A DNA stretch of 39,544 bases from Chara braunii (lineage: Eukaryota > Streptophyta > Charophyceae > Charales > Characeae): the NCBI GenBank assembly GCA_003427395.1, contig BFEA01000051.1:3769091-3808634 (forward strand), read 5' to 3'. The position numbers were made by a program, and so were the translations under genes. The notes beneath the pieces were generated by a model. It searched no databases. It was not told the DNA's origin and saw only the letters and a list, made by a program, of their open reading frames with translations. This document shows, piece after piece, positions 39,527 through 39,544 of this stretch (within the stretch, counting starts at the first letter, position 1; every line of letters begins with the position of its first letter).

Positions 39527-39544
39527 TTTTTTTTTTTTTTTTTT
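39527..39544. repeat. poly(T) at window end
   Basis: Eighteen T at the end of the window; could be the tail of a minus-strand retroelement lying beyond it. Confidence 0.8.

Overview
This looks like an intergenic, transposon-dominated stretch of a eukaryotic nuclear genome. I find no intact cellular protein gene. Evidence for a eukaryote: a poly(A)-tailed LINE, tRNA-derived SINE-like repeats, U6 spliceosomal RNA derivatives, many miniature inverted-repeat transposons (MITEs), an hAT-type element with an 8-bp target duplication, and long homopolymer and CT tracts. A plant-style LINE (zinc-knuckle ORF1, RT plus C-terminal zinc ribbon in ORF2), Tourist-like MITE ends and a two-unit TTTAGGG-like run suggest the green lineage. 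A streptophyte such as a charophyte alga would fit, but that is a low-confidence guess. Scattered single Ns, a 528-base gap and a retained library adapter show a draft short-read assembly.

Layout. 1-2.7 kb: minisatellite with a ~350-bp higher-order period, a MITE and a ~130-bp degenerate tandem array. 3.2-9.25 kb: a broken LINE whose ORF1 part lies on the minus strand, head to head with a plus-strand ORF2 part, 3' UTR and poly(A). 9.3-14.1 kb: three terminal-inverted-repeat elements (9358-9886, 10790-11392, 13138-14097), the first with a tandem array and a nested MITE, and ACGTCA-rich repeats between them. 14.4-16.5 kb: three tandem units carrying the 5' domain of U6 snRNA, then a foldback element with a nested MITE. 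16.9-17.3 kb: a 144-bp duplication around a Nextera mate-pair junction adapter, an assembly artefact. 17.3-19.6 kb: a well-formed type III hammerhead ribozyme on the minus strand, a decayed second copy 2.2 kb away, and ~155-bp tandem units sharing its flank. 19.6-20.5 kb: U6 fragments in both orientations. 21.9-22.5 kb: a tRNA-related SINE followed by a tandem array of near-perfect palindromes. 22.8-23.6 kb: hAT-like element enclosing the gap. 23.7-39.5 kb: mostly unrecognised sequence with small MITEs, UTR-like tandem repeats, hairpin clusters, and at 36.3-36.5 kb a tRNA-like head joined to a U6-like body on the minus strand.

There is no operon-like cooperation between genes. The unifying themes are mobile RNA (LINE machinery, SINE-like RNAs, recurrent capture of U6 snRNA, a self-cleaving ribozyme repeat) and many families of short inverted-repeat DNA elements. 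The strongest candidates for something undescribed are the tRNA-U6 composite repeat and U6-headed tandem array, the hammerhead-bearing repeat, and the palindrome array at 22.2-22.5 kb.
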